Source: Thalassobacillus devorans MSP14 (GTDB taxonomy: Bacteria > Bacillota > Bacilli > Bacillales > Halobacillaceae). Taken from it: a stretch of 64,000 nucleotides of DNA. The stretch covers positions 390,364-454,363 of the forward strand of contig NZ_KI543237.1 of assembly GCF_000496835.1 (NCBI RefSeq). The letters are read 5' to 3'. The notes beneath the pieces are model-generated. The model saw only the letters and a program-made list of their open reading frames with translations. It ran no database searches and was not told the DNA's origin. A program made the position numbers and the translations under genes. Positions 52,640 to 61,631 of the stretch are shown here, piece by piece; position 1 is the stretch's first letter, and the number at the start of each line of letters is the position of its first letter.

Positions 52640-53743
52640 TTAATATAATTTTTTAAGTGATTCCTTATCAAATGGCAATAAATCGTCTACTCTGCCATCA
52701 CGTACTTTTTTCACCCATTCAGGATCCATTAATAGAGAACGGCCGATCGCTACAAGGTCAAACTCTTCCTTATCAAGCTTTTCCAACAGACCGTCAAGGC
52801 TGGTGGTTTTGGCGCCCTGAAAGCTGGTGAATTCCCCATCAAGTCCGACAGAGCCCACAGAAATTACCGGCTTCCCAGTCAATTTCTTTGTCCAGCCAGC
52901 CAAATTAAGGTTCGATCCTTCAAATTCGGGCTCCCAGAAACGGCGGGTGGAACAATGAAAAATATCTACGCCTGCATCAACCAGGGGCTGCAGAAAATCT
53001 TGAAGCTCCTGCGGGTTATTAGCAAGTTTCGCTTGGTAATCATTCATTTTCCATTGGGAAAAGCGGAAAATGATCGGAAAGTCTGGTCCAACTTCACGCC
53101 TGCACGCTTCTATTATTTCAACTGCAAAACGTGTGCGTGCAATGAGATCGCCGCCATATTGATCGGTACGCTGATTTGTTTGTTCCCAGAAGAATTGATC
53201 AATCAAATAACCATGTGCGCCGTGGAGTTCAATCCCGTCAAAACCAATACGTTTTGCGTCAGCTGCCGACTGTGCATATGCTTCAACCAGATCAGTAATC
53301 TCCTCTTCAGTTAGCGGCTCCGTTACTTTATCACCGTCTAAATTTAATCCAGAAGGGCCTACAGGATCTGCTTCTTCATTAGGCAGGTCTCCCTTTTTGC
53401 GGGTCATCCCGACATGCCAAAGCTGAGGCACAATCTTACCGCCAGCTTCATGAACCTCTTCCACCACTTGAGCCCAGCCGTTCAAAGCAGCTTCTCCATA
53501 AAAAACAGGAATACTGGCACCTGAAACTGAAGCCGGGTGATTGATTCCGGTTCCTTCCGTTACAATTAAACCGACTTCATTTTCCGCACGACGCCGGTAA
53601 TAGGCAGCTACATCCTCTCCCGGTACTCCACCTGGTGAAAACCCACGCGTCATCGGCGCCATCACCGTACGGTTGGGCAGATTTAGTTTTTCACTTTGGA
53701 ATGGCCTGAATAATGCTTCGGTAGTTAAGTTTGTATGATTCAA
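52640..53743 (-). CDS. Old Yellow Enzyme family NADH:flavin oxidoreductase
   Basis: 367 residues. FMN barrel motifs are VMAPMTRGFSPGGVPG, GLIVTEGTGI, PQLWHVGM, the substrate-binding HGAHGYLIDQFFWEQTNQRTDQYGG and LVAIGRSLLMDPEWVKKVR. These enzymes reduce activated alkenes or other electrophiles with NAD(P)H. GGAGG lies before the ATG. The upstream gap to 54041 holds a long hairpin and no gene. Confidence 0.9.
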   Translation of the reverse strand: MNHTNLTTEALFRPFQSEKLNLPNRTVMAPMTRGFSPGGVPGEDVAAYYRRRAENEVGLIVTEGTGINHPASVSGASIPVFYGEAALNGWAQVVEEVHEAGGKIVPQLWHVGMTRKKGDLPNEEADPVGPSGLNLDGDKVTEPLTEEEITDLVEAYAQSAADAKRIGFDGIELHGAHGYLIDQFFWEQTNQRTDQYGGDLIARTRFAVEIIEACRREVGPDFPIIFRFSQWKMNDYQAKLANNPQELQDFLQPLVDAGVDIFHCSTRRFWEPEFEGSNLNLAGWTKKLTGKPVISVGSVGLDGEFTSFQGAKTTSLDGLLEKLDKEEFDLVAIGRSLLMDPEWVKKVRDGRVDDLLPFDKESLKKLY

Positions 53744-53938
53744 ATCATTTCCTCCTTATCTTAAACACACTATGTATTATTTCAAATTGGATAATTGAAG
53801 GAAAATCATCTGTTTGGAAAAACGTATTTCATCTGGCATCACCTTAATTCTAAGGTTTTCATTATCATTTCAGGACTTTCCGCTCAGAAAACTACTAATT
53901 AAGCCTCTGATGAATGATAGCTTTTTTTGTTAAACTGC

Positions 53939-53996
53939 AAATAAGAAGACAGCAATTACCAGACCTCCCCCTACACTGGCCGCTGTCTTCTTATTT
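53939..53996. terminator. Long hairpin with C-rich loop
   Basis: Perfect 15-base arms AAATAAGAAGACAGC and GCTGTCTTCTTATTT around a 28-base loop with ACCTCCCCCT on the plus strand. On the minus strand it could terminate the gene at 54041, though it lies about 45 bases after the stop. The pyrimidine-rich loop could instead pair with ribosome binding sites, so a small RNA is an alternative. Confidence 0.6.
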
Positions 53997-54040
53997 TAAT
54001 ACTTACAATTTGAGAACCGACGGACCTGCGCAGGTAAGAA

Positions 54041-54310
54041 TTACTCCGCGAGATGTCCGTTGCTTTCTTTGATTATTGATGCGACTCGGTCATAATCCTC
54101 TTCACTTATATCCGCAGTCAGTACTTGTCTTTGATGATTATCCTTTTCTTCTCTCGGTGAAAAAATTCCCTGTAAAAGATCGGTCATTTCACTGTTTTCC
54201 TCAGGTATCGGTTCTACGGAAACACGATCTGCTCTTAACGCCTGCAGCTTCGCCCTGACACCTTCCGCCTGGTCCTCGTTTTGAAAATACGCCTGGATTC
54301 TTTTCATCAT
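54041..54310 (-). CDS. Small hypothetical protein
   Basis: 89 residues from ATG 54310 (MMKRIQAYFQNEDQAEG), six bases after AGGAGG; the longer frame to 54472 overlaps the upstream gene and lacks a site. It is soluble, acidic and of alternating helix/strand character (alpha-beta-type), with VRAKLQALRADRVSVEPIP and a C-terminal ISEEDYDRVASIIKESNGHL. It looks like a short ACT- or YflT-like stress-related domain but I do not recognise the family. A hairpin repeat separates it from the hydrolase gene. Confidence 0.7.
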   Translation of the reverse strand: MMKRIQAYFQNEDQAEGVRAKLQALRADRVSVEPIPEENSEMTDLLQGIFSPREEKDNHQRQVLTADISEEDYDRVASIIKESNGHLAE

Positions 54311-54385
54311 CAATAGCCTCCTGTCATTGTTATACCACTTATCTTCCCCATTCTTCCTTCCCTTAACACTTATAATACCCATTAT

Positions 54386-54450
54386 CTGGAGGACCTGGGG
54401 TATAAAATAAAACACCCCGGAGCCCTCCAAATTCTGGAGGACCCGGGGTA
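54386..54450. repeat. Composite CCCCGGG hairpin repeat (three arms)
   Basis: Arms in order are CTGGAGGACCTGGGGTA (54386-54402), CACCCCGGAGCCCTCCA (54413-54429) and CTGGAGGACCCGGGGTA (54434-54450). The middle arm can pair with either neighbour, so two alternative hairpins are possible. It lies between the hydrolase gene and the small protein gene. Confidence 0.8.
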
Positions 54451-54468
54451 ACGACTTCAAGGCTGTCA

Positions 54469-55320
54469 TCATTGATTAATTTCCTGCCATGTACGTACTA
54501 ATCCATCCACCATCTTGTCAATCACAGCATTTTCTTCATCGTACTGATGATGGGAAAGGGGATTCCAGCTGGTCAGCGCACCTCCTGCATTGACCTGGAT
54601 GTCTTCCGTTACCGCTGCCTGGTATTGTTCGTTCAGGTTTTTCAGCGGGTATGCGAGGATATCGTCTTTATCGTAAAAATTCAGCCATTCTCCCTTCACT
54701 TCTGGATGATGGTGGTGAAGGTTAGGTGCGGGCACCTGGATTGGCAATCCAAAACCGCCGAAGCGGAGTGACCACAAAGCCATGGGGCTGCCCATCGTGT
54801 AGAAATTAGCCAGGGTTTCGCCGTTTTCCAGTGGGGTGTTCTTAATACGACGCCATGTCCGGGTGCCGATATTCGACTGTTTCACTTGGAGATCATAAAA
54901 ATAGTTGCTGGCAATAACTGAACCCAGACTGTGGCTGATGACACATAATGGCGCGTCCTTCCCCGCTTTTTCTTCTATGTGACTCAGCGTTGCCGCTAGA
55001 AGCTCATGCACTTTATCATAATTATTATCATCGACAGATGCAGGCTGGTAGGCGATCGCATCAGCAAGGAATTCGACAGTAAAGCCCCGGAGCCGCTGAT
55101 AATCGAGATCCGTATCCATATGTACCCGCTCCCACAGCCGCTCTTGCTCTGCTGCGAAAATTTTTGACCACCACACTGGTTCAAACACCAACGCTCCTTC
55201 TGCTTGAGCTCCAGCTTTTTTCCTGAACCGTTCTGTTATTTTTTTAATGATTTCTACGGCAAAATCGTCACCTGGCGTTCCTGCGCCATGTAATATCATT
55301 ACTGCTATTTTATTTGTCAT
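54469..55320 (-). CDS. Alpha/beta hydrolase fold protein
   Basis: 283 residues without a signal peptide. AVMILHGAGTPGDDFA gives the oxyanion-strand region and PLCVISHSLGSVIAS the nucleophile elbow with Ser near residue 134. NFYTMGSPMALW and a late His (PLSHHQYDEE) are consistent with a lipase-like triad. The substrate is unknown. GGAGG lies before the ATG. No operon partner is apparent apart from the downstream small gene. Confidence 0.8.
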   Translation of the reverse strand: MTNKIAVMILHGAGTPGDDFAVEIIKKITERFRKKAGAQAEGALVFEPVWWSKIFAAEQERLWERVHMDTDLDYQRLRGFTVEFLADAIAYQPASVDDNNYDKVHELLAATLSHIEEKAGKDAPLCVISHSLGSVIASNYFYDLQVKQSNIGTRTWRRIKNTPLENGETLANFYTMGSPMALWSLRFGGFGLPIQVPAPNLHHHHPEVKGEWLNFYDKDDILAYPLKNLNEQYQAAVTEDIQVNAGGALTSWNPLSHHQYDEENAVIDKMVDGLVRTWQEINQ

Positions 55321-55550
55321 GGACTTTCCTCCTCAACCGGGGAGTTTCATATATAATTTCACTAGTATAAGATGATTTTAACTGATTTTCTGAAGTTAAG
55401 GCAAAGTTGCGTTTATTTTTTTCTAGTATGTTGAATGACCCCTCTTAATTTCTCCGTAATTTGTAGTGGGGAGTACTGTGTTGACCGTCCTGCCTATTAC
55501 AGATATTCTCTCGAGGGATCACCATCTTCCACTCATTACAAGCTTTAATT

Positions 55551-55580
55551 AAAAGGGACATGGAATAACCCATGCCCCTT
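55551..55580. terminator. Terminator after panD
   Basis: AAAGGGACATGG and CCCATGCCCCTTT pair with a short AATAA loop, flanked by T runs on the plus strand and TTTTAATT on the minus strand. It lies ten bases after the panD stop. The rest of the gap 55321-55590 shows no gene. Confidence 0.75.
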
Positions 55581-55590
55581 TTTTCGATAT

Positions 55591-55980
55591 TTATTTAACA
55601 CCTTCCGGCCAATGAAGGTCATGTTCTTCCACAGAAGTAATCGCATTCGCTCCATCGACAAACACGACCCTTGGTCTTAACGTTTCAATTTCTTCATCGG
55701 TCATTTGCGCCATGCTCAAAATGATGACGATGTCTCCTGGTGAGAACAAATGAGCTGGTGGTCCATTCAGACAAATTCTCCCCGAGCCCTCTGGAGCAGG
55801 AATCGCATACGTTTTCCATCTCGTCGCATTCTTCAGACTGGTCACCTGGACCATTTCGTACGGCTTGATATCGGCTTCTTTCATTAACTTTTGATCGATA
55901 GTTATACTTCCGACATAATCCAGTTCTGCCTCTGTTACGGTTGCACGATGTATTTTTCCTTTGCACATCAATCGCTGCAT
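55591..55980 (-). CDS. panD: Aspartate 1-decarboxylase
   Basis: 129 residues from ATG 55980, eight bases after AAAGGAGG; the longer frame to 56046 is not needed. MCKGKIHRATVTEAELDYVGSITID contains the Gly-Ser bond that self-cleaves to create the pyruvoyl group, followed by YAIPAPEGSGRICLNGPPAHLFSPGD. It makes beta-alanine from aspartate for pantothenate synthesis. It stands alone, without panB or panC nearby. Confidence 0.93.
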   Translation of the reverse strand: MQRLMCKGKIHRATVTEAELDYVGSITIDQKLMKEADIKPYEMVQVTSLKNATRWKTYAIPAPEGSGRICLNGPPAHLFSPGDIVIILSMAQMTDEEIETLRPRVVFVDGANAITSVEEHDLHWPEGVK

Positions 55981-56058
55981 GGAACTCTCCTCCTTTGTTG
56001 ATACTACAACCGTATAACAATCTATTAAAATATTCAAAATATGCATCCTGCATTTTCA

Positions 56059-56583
56059 CTAATCTTCTAATCCAATAAAAGTAACAACCCTATTCATTTT
56101 TTCCTGCAAAGGTTCGTCGAACGTAACAAAAGGTCTCTCATTAAGGTAAAGCAAACCAATGAATAAAGGAATCAGAACGATAAAATAGAGACCAGGATAT
56201 TTGAGGTGACTACGGTTTCGGATGATAAAAAATAATAGAAGCGGCACCAGTAAGCCGACGGTTACTCCTGCCATGTTCGCAATAGCATCGAACAACTCCG
56301 CACTCCGGGCTGGTGCAAAATATTGCCTGTATTCCTCTACTATTCCAACAATGACCAAAGCCATCCAAAGCGTGCCTGCCCTGCGATATATGGTCTGTCG
56401 ATCAGATACCAATACTAAAATCATGCCACACAGTAAAGATACTAAAGCAAAACTAATCACATGAAGCTGTTTGTCTACTCCAAATATCAATTGGTAGTCC
56501 CACTGCACTCCCATCACCCTCTCTATCACTAGCTTTACCAGTGATAGAGTTCCATAGACCTGTGTAAGGAAAGTTTTATTCAT
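56059..56583 (-). CDS. VanZ-like family membrane protein
   Basis: 174 residues with four to five membrane segments. FGVDKQLHVISFALVSLLCG (Asp-Lys-x-x-His) and GIVEEYRQYFAPARSAELFDAIANMAGVTVG (Glu-x-x-Gln and Asp-x-x-x-Asn-x-x-Gly) are the VanZ signatures. The general function is unknown; VanZ itself is linked to teicoplanin resistance. It precedes panD in the same direction with a gap of 78 bases. Confidence 0.85.
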   Translation of the reverse strand: MNKTFLTQVYGTLSLVKLVIERVMGVQWDYQLIFGVDKQLHVISFALVSLLCGMILVLVSDRQTIYRRAGTLWMALVIVGIVEEYRQYFAPARSAELFDAIANMAGVTVGLLVPLLLFFIIRNRSHLKYPGLYFIVLIPLFIGLLYLNERPFVTFDEPLQEKMNRVVTFIGLED

Positions 56584-56873
56584 ATTGTGAAAAAAGCCCC
56601 GGTGACGTCAATTGTCTACCCTGTGATACTCTTTATAAAAGTCGGCGTACATCCTAAAGGTACTTATGTAGCGAACGTGTAAGTTGCCGAACTGTATTTT
56701 TTCATTATACGATTCGGTCTGCTGATTAATGTGTTATTTTATTATGTTTCTCTCCTATTATTTTTCCTGCTTCCTACACGGTATAACGAACGATGGAAAA
56801 CCTGGAGTTATATGTTAATTTATAGAAATCTTATTTGCGCTGGCCACTTGTATTTTGACTGAATATGTTGTAT

Positions 56874-56890
56874 CGTTCTATTTAAAGAAC
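56874..56890. promoter_or_regulatory. Conserved palindrome before the first DUF2334 gene
   Basis: TCGTTCTATTTAAAGAACGA, a 7-base-arm palindrome at 56873-56892 with core CGTTCT...AAAGAAC. The same core, with the same 17-base span, recurs before the second DUF2334 gene (58558). It is 46 bases upstream of the start codon. The rest of the 352-base gap (56584-56935) is AT-rich with no gene seen. Confidence 0.6.
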
Positions 56891-56935
56891 GACACTTTCG
56901 TTATAACACTACTAAAATTGAAAGGAGGCAAGTGA

Positions 56936-58534
56936 TTGAAACGACTGAAGAAACTTATTTGCTGCTTCTATCTTTGTCTGGCAATACTGTATGTCCCCTG
57001 GAGCTTTTCGTACGTTTATGCTGAAGTAAATGCCAGCCAGGAACCTGTCATAACCGTTGTATATTCTTCACCAGACAACAAAATCGGAGAACATCAAAGA
57101 AGTCTCGACATGCTGCTCAGTCATTTCAGTCAACCAGTTACGTTTATAAATGCATCCGACCTGGAGGAATCGGACCTCAACTCCACGACACACCTTTTTT
57201 ACTACGGCCAAGTGAAGGATGAATTACCTGCTGAGGCGGTTAATATCCTGAATCAATTTAAAGGTACTAAAGTTGTCATCGGCTACAACCAGGAACAGTT
57301 TACCGATTTTGAATTTGTAAAGGGCAATGGGGAACCAGGGGTAAGCAAACTAACGTTAACCTCCCAGGAAAAAGAAATCCAACTTCCTGAAGACCACCAA
57401 ATTTTTAATGTAAAAGACAGTAATGTCACCCATACGTGGATCTCCGCTCAGGGGAAGAATGAGTCCTATCCATTATTCATCCAAAATCAATCCAACTACT
57501 ATTATGCTGACTATAACCTTGCCATTTCCGATGCAATCCTGTTAGGCGAAGTGCTGCATGAAGTGTTTGATGTCGAACACCAAAACATCCATCCTGCTGC
57601 GATGCGGCTGGAAGACGTCAATCCTTTACTTGATCCTGATTTATTAAGCCAATCTGCAAATGTCCTGTTTGAAAAAGGAATTCCTTTCATGGTATCTGTC
57701 ACACCCATCTATAAAGACCCCGCCACCGGTGAAAATTATTATTTATCAGATTCGCCTGGACTGGTGTCAGTCCTTCAACACTTGCAGCAGAAGGGCGCAA
57801 CTATTCTTCTCCACGGCTATACAGATCAATCAGCCCTGGGAAAGTCAGGGGACGGTTTCGAATTTTGGAGTCCTAACGACACTTCAGAAAAAAAGGACAA
57901 AACATACGTCAAGAATCGAATTAAAAAAGGAATCATCGAGTTACAAAAGAACGGTCTGAATCCTTATGCGTTTGAAACACCCCATTATGCTATTTCACAA
58001 GAAGGCTACGAGGCAGTGGCAGATTTTTTCCCTACTTACATTGGACAACTGCAGCTCTCAAACGAAAACTGGAAACACATGGAGGAATCACCTTTTCTGA
58101 CCCGGCCATCCTTTATCCATGGCATGCAACTGTTGCCAGAAACTTTACGCTACATTCAGGATGGTGAACCTCACTCGATCACCGACGTGATGTCACGTGC
58201 AGAACATTTATCATTAGCGAGAGACAGTGTGATGAGTGCCTTCTACCATCCCTACTTAGGCGCTGAAGGATTAGAAGAAATGTTGGAGTATATGACAACA
58301 ATTCCAAATCTCGATTGGATAGACCTTGCTGCTGTCGGCGATCCTGCCCCTTATTTAAATGACACAGAGACCGGTACTCAAAGACTATCGCAGGTAGACT
58401 CAGCGCGAATAACTGATTATCTATTCCTTATGAATCCATTGTGGCTGCCACTGTTAGTGGGTGGAGTAACTGCCGGATTGATGCTGCTGGTTTCTTACCT
58501 TTTGGCAATAAAGATAAGGCACGAGGAAAAATGA
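56936..58534 (+). CDS. DUF2334 polysaccharide deacetylase-like membrane-anchored protein
   Basis: 532 residues from a TTG start with AAAGGAGG upstream. A signal segment (about 8-30) precedes an N-terminal Rossmann-like region (about 38-205) and a DUF2334 domain (about 225-470) with RLEDVNP, ILLHGYTD, FETPHYAISQEGY and AFYHPYLGAE, a carbohydrate-deacetylase-type barrel with Asp and His metal ligands. A C-terminal helix (about 500-525) anchors it outside the membrane. It is 40% or so like the next gene by eye. With the GT2 synthase downstream it probably deacetylates a nascent extracellular polysaccharide. Confidence 0.83.
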   Translation: MKRLKKLICCFYLCLAILYVPWSFSYVYAEVNASQEPVITVVYSSPDNKIGEHQRSLDMLLSHFSQPVTFINASDLEESDLNSTTHLFYYGQVKDELPAEAVNILNQFKGTKVVIGYNQEQFTDFEFVKGNGEPGVSKLTLTSQEKEIQLPEDHQIFNVKDSNVTHTWISAQGKNESYPLFIQNQSNYYYADYNLAISDAILLGEVLHEVFDVEHQNIHPAAMRLEDVNPLLDPDLLSQSANVLFEKGIPFMVSVTPIYKDPATGENYYLSDSPGLVSVLQHLQQKGATILLHGYTDQSALGKSGDGFEFWSPNDTSEKKDKTYVKNRIKKGIIELQKNGLNPYAFETPHYAISQEGYEAVADFFPTYIGQLQLSNENWKHMEESPFLTRPSFIHGMQLLPETLRYIQDGEPHSITDVMSRAEHLSLARDSVMSAFYHPYLGAEGLEEMLEYMTTIPNLDWIDLAAVGDPAPYLNDTETGTQRLSQVDSARITDYLFLMNPLWLPLLVGGVTAGLMLLVSYLLAIKIRHEEK

Positions 58535-58557
58535 CAGCATCTCTTTTTTTAACAATA

Positions 58558-58574
58558 CGTTCTTAATAAAGAAC
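58558..58574. promoter_or_regulatory. Conserved palindrome before the second DUF2334 gene
   Basis: CGTTCTTAATAAAGAAC: the outer CGTTCT and TAAAGAAC are identical to the site at 56874-56890 and only three central bases differ. Arms GTTCTT/AAGAAC are perfect. It is 30 bases before the start codon, so it may control a promoter inside the cluster. Confidence 0.6.
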
Positions 58575-58603
58575 TTAATTATCAAAAAGAAAGGAGAAAG
58601 TCG

Positions 58604-60334
58604 ATGCTACGTTCGCTGATCACCTGTCTGATGCTATTGCTTGGGTCGATGGCCACAACCTTCCCTGCCTTTGCGGAAGGTAGTGAAGCACAGTCTCCTA
58701 ATGTTCTGGTGGTCTATTCCAATGAGGATAACGAAATAGATGAGTACCAACGGATGCTGGATATGTTAATCGGTCACTTCACTACCCGCATTCAATTCGT
58801 CTCCACCCGGAATTTTCAGGCAGAGCAATTAAAAGGGATCACCCATTTATTTTACCAGGGAATCAAACAGGAAGAACTTCCTGATGATCTCCGTGACGAA
58901 CTGGAAAGGTTTCCCGGAACAGTGGTTGCATCAGGGCATAACATCGAACAATTAGGACCCGCTTTCTCATTCGCTGAGCCACTCGCTGTAAAAAAGTTCA
59001 ATGAGATGTACGTATCGTCCGATCCTGATAGAAAAATCAGGATTGCTCTCCACGAAGTGCAGAATATCAATCCTGATAAAAGCTCCTCCGTATTAGCATG
59101 GGCCAAGGGGGGGCACACTGCTTACCCGTTAATTACCAAAAAAGAAAGGTATTTTTATGTAGGTTTAAGTAAAATCGACTACAATTCATCACTATTACTG
59201 GCGGAAGTGTTCCATGAAGTTTTTGATGCACCTCACAAACGACAGCATCCTGGCTATATCCGTTTAGAGGATGTCCATCCGATGGTTGACCCGGTGAAAT
59301 TGAAGCAAGTGGCTGAAGTTTTAAAAGAAAAAGAGATTCCTTATATGATTGCCGTCATTCCGGTCTATGTCAATCCTGAAACAGGGGAACAATTTCATAT
59401 GTCGGACTACCCGAAGGTCCTGGAAGTGTTGAAATATATGCAGAAAAACGGGGGAAGTATCGTCCAGCACGGATATACGCATCAGTATCGTTCGACAGAG
59501 ACCGGTGAAGGTTTCGAATTTTGGGACGTGGAGAACAACACACCGATTTACAAAAATGCAACAGATCCAGCCCCTTTGAAAGGTCCCAATAATTTTAAGA
59601 ATGATCAGGAGTATGAAGCTTACCTGCAAGAACTTCTATCCTTTGAACAGGAATATGTGACAAAGAAGGTGACAAAAGGCATCAATGAACTCAATGGGTT
59701 CGGACTTCAGCCGCTGGCATTCGAGGCGCCGCACTATACCATGTCACAAAATGGTTACCAAACGGTTGCCAGCCACTACTCCACCTATGTTGGGCAGGTG
59801 CAATTAAGCGACAAAGATTGGAAAACGATGGATTCCACTCCATATATCACTCGCCCATCCTTCCTTCATGGGATGACCTTGCTGCCAGAGACACTGGGCT
59901 ATGTCCAGCCGGAAGACCCGCAAGCACTCGAAACGATCGTTGCAAAAGCAGAAAACCAATTGATCGTAAGAGACGGTATAGTATCCCTTTTCTACCATCC
60001 TTACTTAGGAGTAGAAAAGTTCAAAGAACTTTTAGAGCACCTGGAAAATTTACCTGACATCGAATGGATTGACCTGAAGCAGGAAACAGCTACTGCTTCT
60101 ACCTCTGAAGTAATGATTGCGGCCAAGAACGGAAAGATTCACACATCCAGAGATACATTCGGAGCAATGACGGATTCTAAAGAGAGTTTTAATTACCATA
60201 TGAAAACTGCTGTGGATAAAATAACATGGGCCATGGTCGGAACAGGGACATTGGCTGTTATTTTTTTCACCATTTATACCATCGTGTCCTACCGGCGTCT
60301 GGCTAAAGAAGAATGGAGGGATAAAGTTGGCTGA
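58604..60334 (+). CDS. DUF2334 polysaccharide deacetylase-like protein (paralog)
   Basis: 576 residues with a signal peptide (about 1-24). It parallels the previous protein: VVYSNEDNEIDEYQRMLDMLIGHF, RLEDVHPMVDPVKL, IVQHGYTHQY, FEAPHYTMSQNGY and LFYHPYLGVEKF. It has a longer insertion around residues 330-355 and a C-terminal anchor helix (about 540-562) followed by a positive tail. The GT2 gene starts within its last eight bases, so translation is coupled. Duplication of the deacetylase suggests distinct substrates or a heteromer; this is inference. Confidence 0.83.
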   Translation: MLRSLITCLMLLLGSMATTFPAFAEGSEAQSPNVLVVYSNEDNEIDEYQRMLDMLIGHFTTRIQFVSTRNFQAEQLKGITHLFYQGIKQEELPDDLRDELERFPGTVVASGHNIEQLGPAFSFAEPLAVKKFNEMYVSSDPDRKIRIALHEVQNINPDKSSSVLAWAKGGHTAYPLITKKERYFYVGLSKIDYNSSLLLAEVFHEVFDAPHKRQHPGYIRLEDVHPMVDPVKLKQVAEVLKEKEIPYMIAVIPVYVNPETGEQFHMSDYPKVLEVLKYMQKNGGSIVQHGYTHQYRSTETGEGFEFWDVENNTPIYKNATDPAPLKGPNNFKNDQEYEAYLQELLSFEQEYVTKKVTKGINELNGFGLQPLAFEAPHYTMSQNGYQTVASHYSTYVGQVQLSDKDWKTMDSTPYITRPSFLHGMTLLPETLGYVQPEDPQALETIVAKAENQLIVRDGIVSLFYHPYLGVEKFKELLEHLENLPDIEWIDLKQETATASTSEVMIAAKNGKIHTSRDTFGAMTDSKESFNYHMKTAVDKITWAMVGTGTLAVIFFTIYTIVSYRRLAKEEWRDKVG

Positions 60335-61607
60335 TATCTTCATCTATATATCACTATTTTTAATATGGTTCATGCTGTTCTACCATATGTTTTTGATGCA
60401 AGGCGGCTACCTTCACTCACTCAATTATAAAAAGACGGCAATAAAATGGAGCAGACGTAGTGGCGAACTCCCCACCGTAAGTGTCCTGATACCTGCCCAT
60501 AATGAAGAGGTAGTCATTGAAAATACACTGAATGCGATGCTCCAGTTGAAATACCCCAGACACAAACTCGAAGTAATCGTAATCAATGACAACTCCAGTG
60601 ATGGAACTGGAGAAATAGCAGACACTTATGCACGAAAATTTCCAGTAATCAAGGTGGTCCACACCAGGCCGCCACATGCAGGAAAAGGTAAATCAGGCGC
60701 CTTGAACCAAGGGTTGAAGGCTTCTAACGGTGAAGTCATTGTCGTATATGATGCCGATAACACCCCGGAGCCCGATGCGGTCATAAATCTGGCCCTGGGA
60801 TTGCAAAATGACCCGAAAGCCGGAGCGGTTGTCGGCAAGTTTCGGGTTATCAATGCCAATAGGAACCTGTTGACCCGTCTGATCAACATCGAAACGCTCA
60901 CCTTCCAATGGCTCGCCCAGGCAGGCCGCTGGTTCTGGTTCAAAATGAGCACCATTCCAGGAACGAACTTTGCCATAAGACGTTCCATCCTTGAAGAACT
61001 AGGCGGTTGGGATGAAAGGGCTCTTTCCGAGGATACCGAATTAAGTTTCCGGGTTTATAATCTCGGCTATCATATCCGTTTTTTCCCCGCTGCCATCACC
61101 TGGGAACAGGAGCCTGAAACACTGAAGGTCTGGTGGAAGCAGCGGACGCGCTGGGCACGAGGTAATGAGTACGTCATCCTGAAGTACCTGCTTGGATTTC
61201 ATAAATTAAAGAGGAAAAAGATCGCAATCGACCTTACGTACTTCCTGTTCACTTACTTACTGTTTTTCGCAGGAGTCATCATATCCCACACGATATTCAT
61301 CCTGAATTTGTTTCTTGATTTGCAACTTTCCGTAGGACCCGTCTCTTTTATTCTGCTGGTGCTGGGCTTCTTATTATTTGTAACAGAAGTGACTTTAGCT
61401 CTCAGCTTTGAAAAGGGTCAGTTGACCTGGAAGAATGTCTCGATTGTAGTATTTATGTATTTCACCTATTCCCAGCTTTGGATTCTTCTCGTCATTTATG
61501 CTACGTACTTGGAAACTAAGCGTGTCTTATTCCGACAGGAGGTAACCTGGTATAAAACACAACGGTTCAAAGGTAAACAGGCGAATGAAAATCGATCAGT
61601 CTCGTAG
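60327..61607 (+). CDS. Membrane glycosyltransferase family 2 (processive polysaccharide synthase-like)
   Basis: 426 residues from TTG 60327. An N-terminal membrane segment precedes the GT-A domain: VSVLIPAHNEEVVIE, VIVINDNSSDGTGE, VVYDADNTPEPD (UDP/metal DxD), WDERALSEDTELSFR (ED) and the processive-synthase QRTRWARG motif (Q-x-x-R-W). Three or four C-terminal membrane helices follow. This layout resembles PgaC/IcaA and other synthases that polymerise and export at once. Upstream deacetylases and a downstream GH8-like hydrolase complete the set. Confidence 0.9.
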   Translation: MADIFIYISLFLIWFMLFYHMFLMQGGYLHSLNYKKTAIKWSRRSGELPTVSVLIPAHNEEVVIENTLNAMLQLKYPRHKLEVIVINDNSSDGTGEIADTYARKFPVIKVVHTRPPHAGKGKSGALNQGLKASNGEVIVVYDADNTPEPDAVINLALGLQNDPKAGAVVGKFRVINANRNLLTRLINIETLTFQWLAQAGRWFWFKMSTIPGTNFAIRRSILEELGGWDERALSEDTELSFRVYNLGYHIRFFPAAITWEQEPETLKVWWKQRTRWARGNEYVILKYLLGFHKLKRKKIAIDLTYFLFTYLLFFAGVIISHTIFILNLFLDLQLSVGPVSFILLVLGFLLFVTEVTLALSFEKGQLTWKNVSIVVFMYFTYSQLWILLVIYATYLETKRVLFRQEVTWYKTQRFKGKQANENRSVS

Positions 61608-61631
61608 TGCAAGGGTAAAGGTGAAGAGGAG

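Noticed and set aside
53744-53938. Possible small gene between the Old Yellow Enzyme gene and the long hairpin
   Set aside because: No frame with a ribosome binding site and credible protein was found on either strand.
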